A DNA stretch of 46,689 nt from Thermoplasmata archaeon (lineage in GTDB: Archaea > Thermoplasmatota > Thermoplasmata > Thermoplasmatales > Thermoplasmataceae), in the NCBI GenBank assembly GCA_021810045.1, contig JAJZJR010000014.1, positions 1 to 46,689 on the forward strand, written 5' to 3'. This document shows positions 34,618-42,331 of the stretch, one piece after another; the stretch's first letter is position 1; every line of letters begins with the position of its first letter. A model generated the notes under the pieces. It was not told the origin of the DNA. It worked only from the letters and a program-made list of their open reading frames with translations, and did no database searches. The translations under genes and the position numbers were made by a program.

Positions 34618-36304
34618 AAACCTTCCTCCCTACGTTTGAAATTTCTTCAAGTGTGGCATAAGCCTCCACCGCTTTCAGTATAAATGGCATTGTATTCACA
34701 TCCTCCTTGCGCATCGCTGCCTCGAGTTCTTCAAGAGTCTTTCTGACCTCTTGCTCATTCCTTGATTTCTTGGTTTCAGAAAGCCTTTTCAGCTGGTTCT
34801 TCTGAGCTTCCTCACTGATTCTGAGAATGTTGATAGGTTGTTCACCTTCCTCAGCGTGCTTGTTAACACCCACCATAATTTCCTTGCCTTCTTCCAGCCT
34901 GATCTGTCTCCTGTATGAAGTGGCTGCGATTTCTTTCTGGATGTATCCTGCCTTGACTGCTTCAAGAATGCCACCCATGCGCTCTATCTGGTCAAAATAC
35001 CTGAATGCCTCCTCTTCCATTTTGTTTGTGAGCCATTCAACATAATATGATCCGCCCAATGGGTCTGCTGTGTCAACTACGCCGGTTTCCTCTGCAATAA
35101 TCTGCTGGGTTCTAAGAGCAATTTTCACAGCCTCTTCCGATGGAAGTGCCCACGCTTCATCGTATGAATTGGTATGAAGGCTCTGCGTTCCTCCGAGAAC
35201 GGCGGCCATTGCTTCTATTGTGGTTCTTATAATGTTGTTGAGGGGCTGCTGCCATGTCAGGCTGTATCCGGATGTCTGGGTATGGAATCTTAGGAGGAGT
35301 GTCCTGTCTTTCCTGGCACCATATTTCTCCCTAAGGACTTTTGCCCATATTCTCCTCGCTGCCCTTAGCTTGGCTATCTCCTCAAAGAAGTTGATTGATG
35401 AATTGAAGAAAAATGAAAGTCTTGGGGCAAATTCATCAACGTCGAGTCCAGCCTTTATTCCCATGTCTACGTAATAGAAACCGTCTGCAAGCGTAAAAGC
35501 AAGTTCCTGGACTGCACTTGAACCTGCCTCCCTGATATGATAGCCAGAAATGCTTATGTAATTCCACTTGGGTGTGTTTTCCGTGCAGTAAACCATCATA
35601 TCCCTTATCAGTCTAAGATGTGCTTCTGGCGGGTAGATCCATTCTTTCTGTGCAATATATTCCTTGAGAATATCGGCCTGCACTGTTCCTGCCAGCTGAT
35701 CCAGTGGTACACCCTGCTTCTTGCCAATTGCAATATACATTGCTGTAAGGATCGCGGCGGGTGCATTGATTGTCATAGAAGTGCTTACTTTGCTGAGGTC
35801 TATGCCGTCAAAAATTACCTCCATATCCTTGAGTGAAGATACGTTTACACCACATTTTCCTATTTCTCCATCTGATCTGGGGTTGTTGCAGTCAAAGCCA
35901 TAAAGGGTTGGCATGTCGAATGCAATACTGAGACCTGACTCTCCGTGCCTGATGAGATACTTCAGACGTTCGTTTGTGTCTTCCGGAGTCCCGAATCCGG
36001 AGAACATTCTCATAGTCCAGAGTCTTCCTCTGTACATATTTGGGTAAATTCCCCTGGTGAAGGGGTACTCCCCTGGCATTCCAAGCAGGTTTTTCTCTGT
36101 ATCTTCAGGTATATCCTTAGAATTGTAAACTTCCTTTACTGGAATATTGGAAGAATTTGTAAATTCCTTTTCCTGGTATCCGGTTTTCTGATTCCAGGGG
36201 TCAAGGGTCTTTTTAGACCAGGCATCAAATTCACTGTTCTGCCTGTGATTCTGGTCTTTCAGTTTCCTATACCTGTCGGACCAATAAGAATCATTCTTCT
36301 CCAT
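34586..36304 (-). CDS. Acyl-CoA mutase large subunit (methylmalonyl-CoA mutase type)
   Basis: 572-aa TIM-barrel catalytic subunit, B12 domain absent and encoded separately. Seen: PFTRGIYPNMYRGRLWTMRMF, GLSIAFDMPTLYGFD, KEWIYPPEAHLRLIRD, YHIREAGSSAVQELAFTLADG, LRFHTQTSGYSLT, and VLGGTQSLHTNSYDEA. Such enzymes interconvert methylmalonyl-CoA and succinyl-CoA, or isobutyryl-/n-butyryl-CoA in related types. The residue at the position of the methylmalonyl-CoA mutase tyrosine in R-Q-Y-A-G-F is F101 (R-M-F-S-G-F), which is the isobutyryl-type residue, so the substrate should be tested. A TATA (ATTATTAATT) lies about 20 bp before the ATG. Confidence 0.9.
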   Translation of the reverse strand: MEKNDSYWSDRYRKLKDQNHRQNSEFDAWSKKTLDPWNQKTGYQEKEFTNSSNIPVKEVYNSKDIPEDTEKNLLGMPGEYPFTRGIYPNMYRGRLWTMRMFSGFGTPEDTNERLKYLIRHGESGLSIAFDMPTLYGFDCNNPRSDGEIGKCGVNVSSLKDMEVIFDGIDLSKVSTSMTINAPAAILTAMYIAIGKKQGVPLDQLAGTVQADILKEYIAQKEWIYPPEAHLRLIRDMMVYCTENTPKWNYISISGYHIREAGSSAVQELAFTLADGFYYVDMGIKAGLDVDEFAPRLSFFFNSSINFFEEIAKLRAARRIWAKVLREKYGARKDRTLLLRFHTQTSGYSLTWQQPLNNIIRTTIEAMAAVLGGTQSLHTNSYDEAWALPSEEAVKIALRTQQIIAEETGVVDTADPLGGSYYVEWLTNKMEEEAFRYFDQIERMGGILEAVKAGYIQKEIAATSYRRQIRLEEGKEIMVGVNKHAEEGEQPINILRISEEAQKNQLKRLSETKKSRNEQEVRKTLEELEAAMRKEDVNTMPFILKAVEAYATLEEISNVGRKVFGSWKEPVIV

Positions 36305-36443
36305 GTGTTCAATAAGGCAACCTGAAATTAATAATTTTTTGATGGATGCTCCAATTGCCTTAATAGCAGTACTGTTGAATGATTATCGGTTGGTTGTTGA
36401 TGTTCGTACTGCAGATTTACTGCAGTGGTTGGGAAAAAAGAGA

Positions 36444-36956
36444 TTACCAGTAGTCTTTGTTTATCAGTTCGTCGTAGATATCTACAAGCCGGTTCTTGTT
36501 TTCCATTTCATGTTCGGCCAGCGTCCTCAGGAAGTTGCTTATTCCCGCCATTTTGTATTCCTCTGACATAAGGAGCAATACTTTGTGCAGGTCATTTGAC
36601 ATTTTCATTGCTGAGAGCAGGACGCTCTGAAGATCATTGGGATCCGGCTCGGAATCATTTTCGGAAATTATGTGATCCAGAAGTTCGTAATCACTTGTGG
36701 GTTTGTCGAAATCCCCGGATTTTATCGTTCCAGTTTCTATGGTTTTCTTTATGAGGTGTGTGTCTTCTTCTTCTTTCCGTTTCAGTTCCTCAAGTAAAGA
36801 CCTGACGTTGTCAAGAGAGGATTGCTGCGAGAGGCTGTCATACCTCTGGCTAATTCTTTCCTTCAGGCGCACTGTTCTACGTAACAGCTGATTCCTGACC
36901 TCGTCGAAGGATTTACCTGATATTGTTCCTAATTTTTTGTTCTGTTTACCAGGCAT
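36444..36956 (-). CDS. Ferritin-like (rubrerythrin-like) helical protein
   Basis: 170 aa, almost wholly helical. The C-terminal helix pair LLSAMKMSNDLHKVLLLMSEEYKMAGISNFLRTLAEHEMENKNRLVDIYDELI follows the rubrerythrin pattern, with LAEHEMEN at the place of E-E-x-x-H. A helix with KEEEDTHLIKK lies nearer the N-terminus. Several metal ligands of true rubrerythrins are not obvious and there is no rubredoxin domain. Function unknown. The ATG at 36956 is chosen because TTATAAA (36983-36989) lies 27-33 bp upstream; the ATG at 36971 would precede the transcript. Confidence 0.6.
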   Translation of the reverse strand: MPGKQNKKLGTISGKSFDEVRNQLLRRTVRLKERISQRYDSLSQQSSLDNVRSLLEELKRKEEEDTHLIKKTIETGTIKSGDFDKPTSDYELLDHIISENDSEPDPNDLQSVLLSAMKMSNDLHKVLLLMSEEYKMAGISNFLRTLAEHEMENKNRLVDIYDELINKDYW

Positions 36957-37005
36957 GATAGTATTAATCATGCTGATACTTGTTTATAACTGTTTCGCAT
37001 CATTG

Positions 37006-37025
37006 GATGATATATAATTATCATC
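37006..37025. promoter_or_regulatory. 20-bp dyad upstream of ferritin-like gene
   Basis: GATGATA (37006-37012) and TATCATC (37019-37025) flank TATAAT. It lies about 17-36 bp upstream of the ferritin-like gene's TATA, and about 180 bp from rpe. It could bind an activator. An AT-rich dyad can also occur by chance. Confidence 0.4.
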
Positions 37026-37200
37026 AGTAATCGAAAAGTTACTTTAATCCGCTTTTACAATATGTTTAATCCACTTGCAGGGTAAATTGTTAAATCTAGA
37101 AAATAAAATTGGTCTGAATTGCATCGAACCGCATTTAACTAATTCTTCCAAAGTGATTCCTGTTGCACAAATAAAAAATATGAATCAAAACTGATGGTCT

Positions 37201-37845
37201 GTGAACAAAGTTTCCCCTTCAATTATTTCAAGCAAGCTGGAGACACTGGGCAACGAGATATCCGCTTGTGATAATGCTGACGTATTTTCATATCATCTTG
37301 ACGTTATGGATGGCCATTTTGTCCCTAACCTCACCATGGGTCCGGATTTGGTAAAAGCCATAAGAAGAAGCACCGAGAGGACACTTGAAACCCATCTCAT
37401 GATAGAACGCCCCGACAAATATTACAAAAGTTTCATTGATGCGGGCTCAGATATCCTGCTGATCCATGAAGAATGCCTTGTGGATTTTAGAAAACTCATC
37501 TCAGATATAAAAGGAGAGGGTGCGGGGTTCGGTATAGTCTTGAACCCTGACACGCCATTTTCAAAAGCTGAAAGGTTCATGGAGGACTCACAGATCCTGC
37601 TGATTATGTCAGTACACCCTGGTTTCTCCGGCCAGAAATTCATTGATTATGTCCTGCCTAAAATAGCAGAAGCCAGAAAATATATTGATGAACAGGGTCT
37701 TAAAACCAAAATAGAGATCGACGGCGGTATAACAGACATAACAGGTAAAAAAGCCCTGGATGCAGGTGCCGACATCCTTGTGTCAGCTTCCTACATCTTT
37801 TCGGGAAATATTGGTGAGAGGATCAAGATCCTTCAGAATCTATGA
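37201..37845 (+). CDS. rpe: Ribulose-phosphate 3-epimerase
   Basis: 214-aa TIM barrel that interconverts ribulose 5-phosphate and xylulose 5-phosphate. Seen: SPSIISSKLETLGNEI, the metal and catalytic HLDVMDGHFVPNLTMGP, THLMIERP, LNPDTP, MSVHPGFSGQKF, IEIDGGI and GADILVSASYIF. The start is GTG; an out-of-frame ATG lies 7 bp upstream. It overlaps the convergent MDR gene by 6 bp at the 3' end. Confidence 0.94.
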   Translation: MNKVSPSIISSKLETLGNEISACDNADVFSYHLDVMDGHFVPNLTMGPDLVKAIRRSTERTLETHLMIERPDKYYKSFIDAGSDILLIHEECLVDFRKLISDIKGEGAGFGIVLNPDTPFSKAERFMEDSQILLIMSVHPGFSGQKFIDYVLPKIAEARKYIDEQGLKTKIEIDGGITDITGKKALDAGADILVSASYIFSGNIGERIKILQNL

Positions 37846-38820
37846 CACTTCGATAACGATCCTTCCATCCCTTATCTTCTCATATTCGTCCAATGCCCTT
37901 CCCAGCTGCATGAGTTTTATCCTTGTTGCAACGGGTGCCTTGAATTCATGAGTCTCAGAGAGTTTCAGCAATCTTGAGAGATCCTCTAGAGAACCCCCCG
38001 TGGAACCTATTATCCCGATTTCACTTGTATACAGGTGAGCTATATCCAGGGCAGCTTCCCTTCCAGTAAGGACGCCAAAGCTAACAATGCGGCCTCCAAC
38101 GGCCACATGTGTAATGGACTCTTTCCAGAAATCTGCCCCAAGTGAATTAATGACTATGTCTGCCTTGAAATCAGAAGGCACATCCCCCGGCTTGAATACT
38201 GTGCTGCACCCGTAGTTCTTTACCCAATCCTTTCTTGAAACACCGTATACTTCCAGACCCATCATTGATGCAAGCTGCGAAGCGAATATTCCTGTGTTTC
38301 CTGAGGCACCATAAATGAGAATTGTATCTCCAGGCCTTGCACCTGCCCTTATAAGTGATCTGTATGATGTGAGTCCCCCTATTGGCAGAGAAACTGCCAC
38401 ATCATGGTTGAGGTTTTCTGGTATTAGGAAAAGATTCTTTTCAGGCACTGAAACATACTGTGTATATGCACCGTTTGTGACAACACCCCATATTCCCCCA
38501 TGTCTGCAAAGATGTTCCCTGTGGGATCTGCACATATCACATGTTCCATCAAATATCCTGTTGAATATCATGACCTGATCACCTTTTTTGAAAAGTGAAC
38601 CATCGGTTTCAACAGCCCCAATGGCTTCAGATCCAGGAATGTGTGGTATTGGTTTCATATTGTATACGATCTTTCCATGAATCAGGTTGTAGTCTATGGG
38701 ATTTAATCCTGCCTTGGTAATCCTGACAAGAACCTCACCATGTTTTGGCTGCGGCTTCTCAGTATCAACAAACTTAAGGTTTTCCTTGCCGAATTCCGGA
38801 CCGATATTTACAGCGTGCAT
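37840..38820 (-). CDS. MDR oxidoreductase (zinc-binding dehydrogenase/quinone reductase type)
   Basis: 326 aa: a GroES-like N-terminal half and a Rossmann half with LIYGASGNTGIFASQLASMMG (NAD(P)H binding). At the usual catalytic-zinc cysteine position the sequence reads AGLNPIDY, so the catalytic zinc is probably missing, as in quinone-reductase members. A partial structural zinc lobe is present (TCDMC...HLC). Substrate unknown. A TATA (CCTATAATC, about 38842-38850) is 22-29 bp before the ATG, and a perfect dyad overlaps it. Confidence 0.82.
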   Translation of the reverse strand: MHAVNIGPEFGKENLKFVDTEKPQPKHGEVLVRITKAGLNPIDYNLIHGKIVYNMKPIPHIPGSEAIGAVETDGSLFKKGDQVMIFNRIFDGTCDMCRSHREHLCRHGGIWGVVTNGAYTQYVSVPEKNLFLIPENLNHDVAVSLPIGGLTSYRSLIRAGARPGDTILIYGASGNTGIFASQLASMMGLEVYGVSRKDWVKNYGCSTVFKPGDVPSDFKADIVINSLGADFWKESITHVAVGGRIVSFGVLTGREAALDIAHLYTSEIGIIGSTGGSLEDLSRLLKLSETHEFKAPVATRIKLMQLGRALDEYEKIRDGRIVIEVS

Positions 38821-38824
38821 ACAC

Positions 38825-38845
38825 TAATCATGCATAACATGATTA
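38825..38845. promoter_or_regulatory. 21-bp dyad over the MDR promoter
   Basis: TAATCATG (38825-38832) and CATGATTA (38838-38845) flank a 5-bp spacer. The second arm overlaps the minus-strand TATA box and the first lies 5 bp before the MDR start codon, a typical repressor position. It is also about 75 bp from xerA, so a recombination site was considered, but the 5-bp spacer is shorter than the 6 bp normal for dif. Confidence 0.55.
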
Positions 38846-38920
38846 TAGGCATTTCCAGAAACAGCATACTGAGAAATATGAAATGAACTCTTTAATATGA
38901 ATAAACCATATTTATCCAAT

Positions 38921-39766
38921 ATGGAGGCAAAAAAGGAGCTTGATAAGTTTTCCTCCTATATGACGGGTGAAAGAAAGAGTCCCCACACGATCAAGGAATA
39001 CAGATTTCTCGTATCGGTTTTCCTGGACTTCGCAAAGAAACCATTGGAAAAATGCTCTGTGGAAGACATTGAATCCTACAAGAATTACCTTGCCTCTGTG
39101 AAGAAGTACTCAAAAACCACACAGTACCTGGCCATAAAAGCCCTGAAGCATTTCTACAAGTTCAAGAAAGCCGCTGTTCCCCTGAACCTTACTGTGCCTA
39201 AAAGGCCTAGAAAAATGCCCAACTACCTTTCAGAAAAAGAAGCGTCCCGGCTTATCGAAGCTTCAAAGGATGACATGAAAACTCATCTCATCGTATCACT
39301 TCTGGCCCATACCGGAATGCGTGTGGGAGAACTGTGCAGCCTGAAAATCAGTGATGTGGACCTTGATGAGAACGTCGTCACCATTCATTCAGGTAAAGGT
39401 GACAAGGACAGGATCGTCATCATGCCTGACTATTGCACTGAACTGATCAGGGAATATCTCCCAAAAAGATACAAGATGTCTGATGAGAATGACTACCTCC
39501 TCATAAGCAGGAAAGGAACAAGATTTGATTCCTCAACTATACAGAGGATAATAAGGGAACTGGCACATGAAGCAGGGATGGCAAAAAAAGTAACCCCTCA
39601 CGTACTGAGGCATACCTTTGCTACTGCCATTCTCAGGAACGGCGGAGATATCAGGTTCATCCAGCAGCTTCTGGGGCATGCCAGTGTTGCGACTACGCAG
39701 ATATACACCCATGTGGATGACAGTGCCCTGAAGGAAATGTACCGGAAACACCGTCCAAACTACTGA
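38921..39766 (+). CDS. xerA: Tyrosine recombinase XerA
   Basis: Chromosome dimer resolution enzyme, 281 aa. A SAM-like N-terminal domain (KSPHTIKEYRFLVSVFLDF) is followed by the catalytic domain with R in TGMRVGELC, K in GKGDKDRIV, H-x2-R in HVLRH, the LLGHASVATTQIY histidine and the nucleophilic tyrosine. The length and lack of an accessory phage domain fit archaeal XerA rather than a viral integrase. The ATG at 38921 is preferred over 38897: TTTAATA (38891-38897) lies about 27 bp before it. It abuts the convergent GGPP synthase gene. Confidence 0.9.
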   Translation: MEAKKELDKFSSYMTGERKSPHTIKEYRFLVSVFLDFAKKPLEKCSVEDIESYKNYLASVKKYSKTTQYLAIKALKHFYKFKKAAVPLNLTVPKRPRKMPNYLSEKEASRLIEASKDDMKTHLIVSLLAHTGMRVGELCSLKISDVDLDENVVTIHSGKGDKDRIVIMPDYCTELIREYLPKRYKMSDENDYLLISRKGTRFDSSTIQRIIRELAHEAGMAKKVTPHVLRHTFATAILRNGGDIRFIQQLLGHASVATTQIYTHVDDSALKEMYRKHRPNY

Positions 39767-40825
39767 TTAGCTTTTCCTCTCAATTATGTAATGAGCCAGC
39801 CACTTCAGGAAGTCCTTGATATCCTGGTTGCCATTTACCTGTGAAAGATACTCCTTTGACTTCTCAATCATTGATTCCATCATTTTCCTGGAGTAATCAT
39901 AAGAACCTGAATCCCTGACGATCTTCCTTAATTCAAGGAAATCCTGATCTGAAACGTCACCGCTTGAAAGGCACTTTTTAATGAATCTTCTATCCTCTTC
40001 GCCTGAATATTCCATGGCTTTAAGCATGAGAAGTGTCTTCTTTCCCTCGTTGACATCACTCTTTATTGATTTTCCTGTTTCTGCTTCGTCTCCAAAGAGT
40101 CCAAGTATATCATCATGAAGCTGGAAGGCTGTTCCGAGAAGAGTGCCGTAATAACTCAGCGGCTTGATATCTTCCTCTGTACCGCTGAGCATTGCACCGA
40201 GTACAAGTGGCCCCTCTATTGTATACTTCGCAGTCTTGAGAATATGCAATCTCAGAAGGTCCCTCTGCCCAAAGGAATCATTTGTTGCTGAATCTATGTC
40301 AATAAGCTGTCCGTAGCCTGTCATTTCAATGATCCTTGACAGTTCCATATTTGCCTTTAGGACATCGGATGGATTCATCCCGCATTCAAGAAGTGCCTGA
40401 TGTGCCAGTGAGTCGGCAAGATCACCCGCAACAATTGCAATATTTTCAGAGATTCTCCTGGAGTCGGATACGTGTTCCGGCATCTGGTTCCTCACAGCCA
40501 CGTGAAGACTTGGCTTACCCCTCCTGATCTCGCTTTGATCCATGATGTCATCATGAATCAGAAGATATGTCTGGGTTAATTCCATTGAAATTGCAGCTCT
40601 GTATACTCTGTCATCATGGGGAGAAAAGAGATCATGCCCGAGGACAATCAGCATTGGCCTCAGTCTCTTTCCACCGTTCATTGTGAATGCTTTAATGTGT
40701 TCCGTTACATTTTTGCATACCGGGTCAAGTGAATCTTTTTCCCTTTCCTTGAAGAATTGCTCAAGTTCCCTGTCAATTCTTCCTTTCAAGTCTTTCATAA
40801 AACTGCTTTGATCTGTAGCATGCAT
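39767..40825 (-). CDS. Geranylgeranyl diphosphate synthase
   Basis: A polyprenyl synthase of about 352 aa that builds the C20 chain for archaeal lipids. Seen: GGKRLRPMLIVLG, the first Asp-rich motif HDDIMD, KTAKYTIEGPLVLGAML, the second motif QLHDDILGLFGD, and GKKTLLMLKA. A tyrosine five residues before the first aspartate of DDIMD (T-Y-L-L-I-H-D-D) is the bulky side chain that limits chain length in archaeal GGPP synthases. The ATG at 40825 is preferred over 40867, because the TATA would overlap the upstream ATG. Confidence 0.9.
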   Translation of the reverse strand: MHATDQSSFMKDLKGRIDRELEQFFKEREKDSLDPVCKNVTEHIKAFTMNGGKRLRPMLIVLGHDLFSPHDDRVYRAAISMELTQTYLLIHDDIMDQSEIRRGKPSLHVAVRNQMPEHVSDSRRISENIAIVAGDLADSLAHQALLECGMNPSDVLKANMELSRIIEMTGYGQLIDIDSATNDSFGQRDLLRLHILKTAKYTIEGPLVLGAMLSGTEEDIKPLSYYGTLLGTAFQLHDDILGLFGDEAETGKSIKSDVNEGKKTLLMLKAMEYSGEEDRRFIKKCLSSGDVSDQDFLELRKIVRDSGSYDYSRKMMESMIEKSKEYLSQVNGNQDIKDFLKWLAHYIIERKS

Positions 40826-40856
40826 GATAAGAGGCCTTGATGATAATACAGAGGGA

Positions 40857-40866
40857 AAATTTAACA
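40857..40866. promoter_or_regulatory. Shared bidirectional TATA, GGPP synthase / rnhB
   Basis: AAATTTAAC can serve as TATA in both directions. It is about 28 bp before the rnhB ATG (leaderless) and about 35 bp before the chosen GGPP synthase ATG. Confidence 0.45.
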
Positions 40867-40888
40867 TTTTTTCACACCTACCTGCATA

Positions 40889-41542
40889 ATGGACTCCGAT
40901 TCACAAAAAACCATGACCTGCGGTGTTGATGAAGCCGGCAGAGGACCGGTTATAGGCCCAATGGTGGTTTCAATAGTCTGTGGAGATCCTGAAGTTTTCA
41001 GGAGAATTGGCGCCAGGGACTCAAAGGCACTTACTCCCCAATCACGGGAGAAAATCTTCATGAAAATCATTGAAAATTCCAGTTTCCATCTCATTAAGGT
41101 AATCACGGCCTCTGAACTGAATTCTCTGATGGACAGGATTAATCTCAACCGCATTGAGGAGGAAGCTTATTCTGAGCTCATATCAAAATCACCAATGGAG
41201 TGTGAACATTATGTCGATTCTTTTGATGTTGATGAGAACAGGCTCTCGCTGAAACTGAGCGGGATGACAGGCAAGAGAGTGGTTTGCAGGCACAAGGCAG
41301 ACGCAATTTACCCAGCGGTTTCTGCTGCATCTATCCTTTCCAAAGTTACCAGAGACAGAGAAATCGAGAAGCTGCGTAAAATACATGGTAATCTTGGATC
41401 GGGATATCCTGCAGATCCTGTCACGAGAGATTTCATCCTCGCTTCACTTAGAAAAGGCATAGACCTTACAGAGATTGTCAGAACTCACTGGAAAACCTAC
41501 AGGGATATACTCAGTGAAAGCAGAAAAACCACCCTTTTCTAG
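40889..41542 (+). CDS. rnhB: Ribonuclease HII
   Basis: 217 aa. It cleaves RNA in RNA-DNA hybrids and single ribonucleotides in DNA. CGVDEAGRGPVIGPMV contains the family motif DEAGRG with catalytic aspartate and glutamate. RDSKALTPQSRE, the HYVDSFDVDE acidic residues, VVCRHKADAIYPAVSAASILSKVTRDR and a C-terminal tail ending in TTLF (PIP-like ending) are present. Confidence 0.95.
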   Translation: MDSDSQKTMTCGVDEAGRGPVIGPMVVSIVCGDPEVFRRIGARDSKALTPQSREKIFMKIIENSSFHLIKVITASELNSLMDRINLNRIEEEAYSELISKSPMECEHYVDSFDVDENRLSLKLSGMTGKRVVCRHKADAIYPAVSAASILSKVTRDREIEKLRKIHGNLGSGYPADPVTRDFILASLRKGIDLTEIVRTHWKTYRDILSESRKTTLF

Positions 41543-41609
41543 TATTGATTTCTCTTTTTAGCAGAAGTCTGTCGTTAAGGTTAATATATGAAACCTAACT
41601 TTAGGCAAT

Positions 41610-42308
41610 GTGTCCACAATCATACCAACAGGAAAATCAGAGCAGGCAGATGATTACAACGAAAGAGGAATTTCATACTTCAACCTGAAGAAGTATCCGG
41701 AGGCCGTCAAGGAGTTCACAAAGGCAATTAAGCTCATAGACAATGAGCCGGATTTTCATTTCAACAGGGGATTAACATATTACTCCATGAAAATGCTCGA
41801 ACAGGCCATCAAGGATTACCAGAAGAGCATAGAGCTCTACCCGGATCATGCGGATTATTACAATGCAATAGGAGCAGCATATGATGACTTTGGAGAAGCT
41901 GACAAAGCCATTGAGGCTTTCTCAAAGGCTATTCAGCTTGAGAATGACATCCCTGACTACTACTACAACAGAGGAAATGTTAACTTCAGGAAAAAGAACT
42001 ATGATGAAGCCCTGAAGGATTTCAACAAGGCAGTGGAACTTAACAGTACAGACCAGATCTTCACCTACAGGAGATATGAACTCCTGCTGGAGATGGGAAA
42101 GTATGAGGAGGCCATCAGGGACATGGACAGTGCACTGAAGATGGTTCCTGACAATTATCAGTACCACCTTGCCAAGGCAGATGCATACGAGAAACTTGGA
42201 AAATTCAAGGAAGCCATTGCCTGTGTTGATGATGCCGGAAAACTGTTGCCGGATCCAACAGTTCTTGACCAGAGAAAGAAAGAATTAGAATCAAAGATGT
42301 CCTCCTGA
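41610..42308 (+). CDS. TPR-repeat protein
   Basis: 232 aa made of about six tetratricopeptide repeats (for example ADDYNERGISYFNLKKYPEAVKEFTKAI and three further NRG- or NAIG-starting repeats). Such proteins are protein-protein scaffolds; no catalytic domain is seen. The start is GTG. A TATA (TTAATATATG, 41580-41589) lies about 25 bp upstream, so the message is likely leaderless. XPD follows 24 bp downstream on the same strand and may be co-transcribed. Partner unknown. Confidence 0.88.
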   Translation: MSTIIPTGKSEQADDYNERGISYFNLKKYPEAVKEFTKAIKLIDNEPDFHFNRGLTYYSMKMLEQAIKDYQKSIELYPDHADYYNAIGAAYDDFGEADKAIEAFSKAIQLENDIPDYYYNRGNVNFRKKNYDEALKDFNKAVELNSTDQIFTYRRYELLLEMGKYEEAIRDMDSALKMVPDNYQYHLAKADAYEKLGKFKEAIACVDDAGKLLPDPTVLDQRKKELESKMSS

Positions 42309-42331
42309 TACCATGGGAAGAGAGGAACATC

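Noticed and set aside
37193-37200. ATG seven bases before rpe as its start
   Set aside because: It is out of frame with the epimerase, so the in-frame GTG at 37201 is used.
38825-38845. dif recombination site next to xerA
   Set aside because: The spacer is 5 bp rather than 6 and the position between TATA and start codon of the MDR gene is better explained as an operator. Left as a hypothesis only.
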